Source of the DNA: Pseudomonadota bacterium
GTDB lineage: Bacteria; Pseudomonadota; Alphaproteobacteria; Sphingomonadales; Sphingomonadaceae
Assembly: GCA_030271565.1 (NCBI GenBank)
Contig: JARXKR010000162.1
Span: forward strand, 1-5,172
Direction: 5' to 3'
Length of the DNA: 5,172 nucleotides
The translations under genes were made by a program, and so were the position numbers. The notes under the pieces were generated by a model that made no database searches, was not told the origin of the DNA, and saw only the letters and a list, made by a program, of their open reading frames with translations. Shown piece after piece: positions 4,827 to 5,172 of the stretch. Positions within the stretch are counted from its first letter, which is position 1; the number at the start of each line of letters is the position of its first letter.

Positions 4827-5171
4827 ATGAAGGCGACGATCTGGCACAATCCGGGGTGCGGCACTTCGCGCAAGACGCTCGCGATCCTTGAGGAAACGCC
4901 CGGGGTCGAAGTGACCGTGATCGAGTACCGCAGCCACCCGCCGAGCGCGGCCAAGCTGGCGCAGCTTTACCGCGATGCCGGGCTGACGCCGCAGCAAGGC
5001 TTGCGGCTGCACGGGACCGAAGCTGAAGAGCGCGGTTTGCCCGGTGCCAATGACGCGACTGTGCTGGCCGCGATGCACGCCGATCCGATCCTGATCGAAC
5101 GTCCGTTGGTCGAAACCGACAAGGGTGTGCGGCTGTGCCGCCCGCAAGACGTGGTGCGCGAAATTCTCTAA
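4827..5171 (+). CDS. arsC: Arsenate reductase, glutaredoxin-dependent ArsC type (short form)
   Basis: The 114-residue protein is a member of the ArsC/Spx/YffB thioredoxin-fold family. The ArsC enzyme reduces arsenate to arsenite with glutathione and glutaredoxin in the cytoplasm. Residues 5-16 (IWHNPGCGTSRK) carry the nucleophile Cys11, equivalent to Cys12 of the E. coli plasmid enzyme. The three arsenate-site arginines align as Arg60 (GLR), Arg92 (LIERPLV) and Arg105 (VRLCRP), so the catalytic set is complete, which favours a true ArsC over Spx or YffB. It lacks the C-terminal tail of about 25 residues of the 141-residue E. coli protein, as many chromosomal homologues do. GAGGAA six bases before the ATG fixes the start. 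It is divergent from the receptor gene. No arsR, arsB or acr3 lies in the window, so resistance versus a housekeeping redox role is open. Confidence 0.93.
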   Translation: MKATIWHNPGCGTSRKTLAILEETPGVEVTVIEYRSHPPSAAKLAQLYRDAGLTPQQGLRLHGTEAEERGLPGANDATVLAAMHADPILIERPLVETDKGVRLCRPQDVVREIL

Positions 5172-5172
5172 G

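Overview
The window is GC-rich chromosomal DNA, with mostly G or C at third codon positions. It most resembles an alphaproteobacterium of the sphingomonad type (Sphingomonadales). The signs are a TonB receptor with an IVVTG-type N-terminal box and a Fiu-like plug, an isoquinoline-oxidoreductase-type [2Fe-2S] protein, a degenerate CrtY-like protein, and CtrA- and Fur-like sites. The genus cannot be fixed from the sequence alone.

Layout. (1) Positions 1-65 hold the first 21 codons of a leftward gene with a signal-peptide-like N-terminus. (2) Positions 66-522 are a long, relatively AT-rich divergent intergenic region. It contains a run of ten G, a CtrA-like box and several nested inverted and direct repeats. 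(3) 523-1167 (+) encodes a 214-residue protein that appears colinear with the N-terminal half of lycopene cyclase CrtY but lacks key cofactor and catalytic positions and the whole C-terminal half. (4) 1267-2055 (+) encodes a class II aldolase/adducin-family protein. Ten bases later, 2066-2602 (+) encodes a [2Fe-2S] subunit of the xanthine-oxidase/IorA family whose molybdenum subunit is not nearby. (5) 2599-4686 (-) encodes a complete TonB-dependent siderophore receptor. It converges on the [2Fe-2S] gene so tightly that one CTAG supplies both stop codons. (6) 4687-4826 is a divergent promoter region with two Fur-box-like palindromes. (7) 4827-5171 (+) encodes a short glutaredoxin-type ArsC arsenate reductase.

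Functional picture. The receptor with its Fur-like sites is a self-contained iron-uptake unit. The aldolase and [2Fe-2S] genes are probably co-transcribed, but no shared pathway can be named from the sequence. The CrtY-like gene stands apart behind a structured leader. No RNA gene, transposon or CRISPR array was seen. The most unusual items are the half-length, motif-stripped CrtY-like protein with its repeat-rich leader, the poly-G tract placed like a promoter spacer, and the [2Fe-2S] gene without a large subunit.
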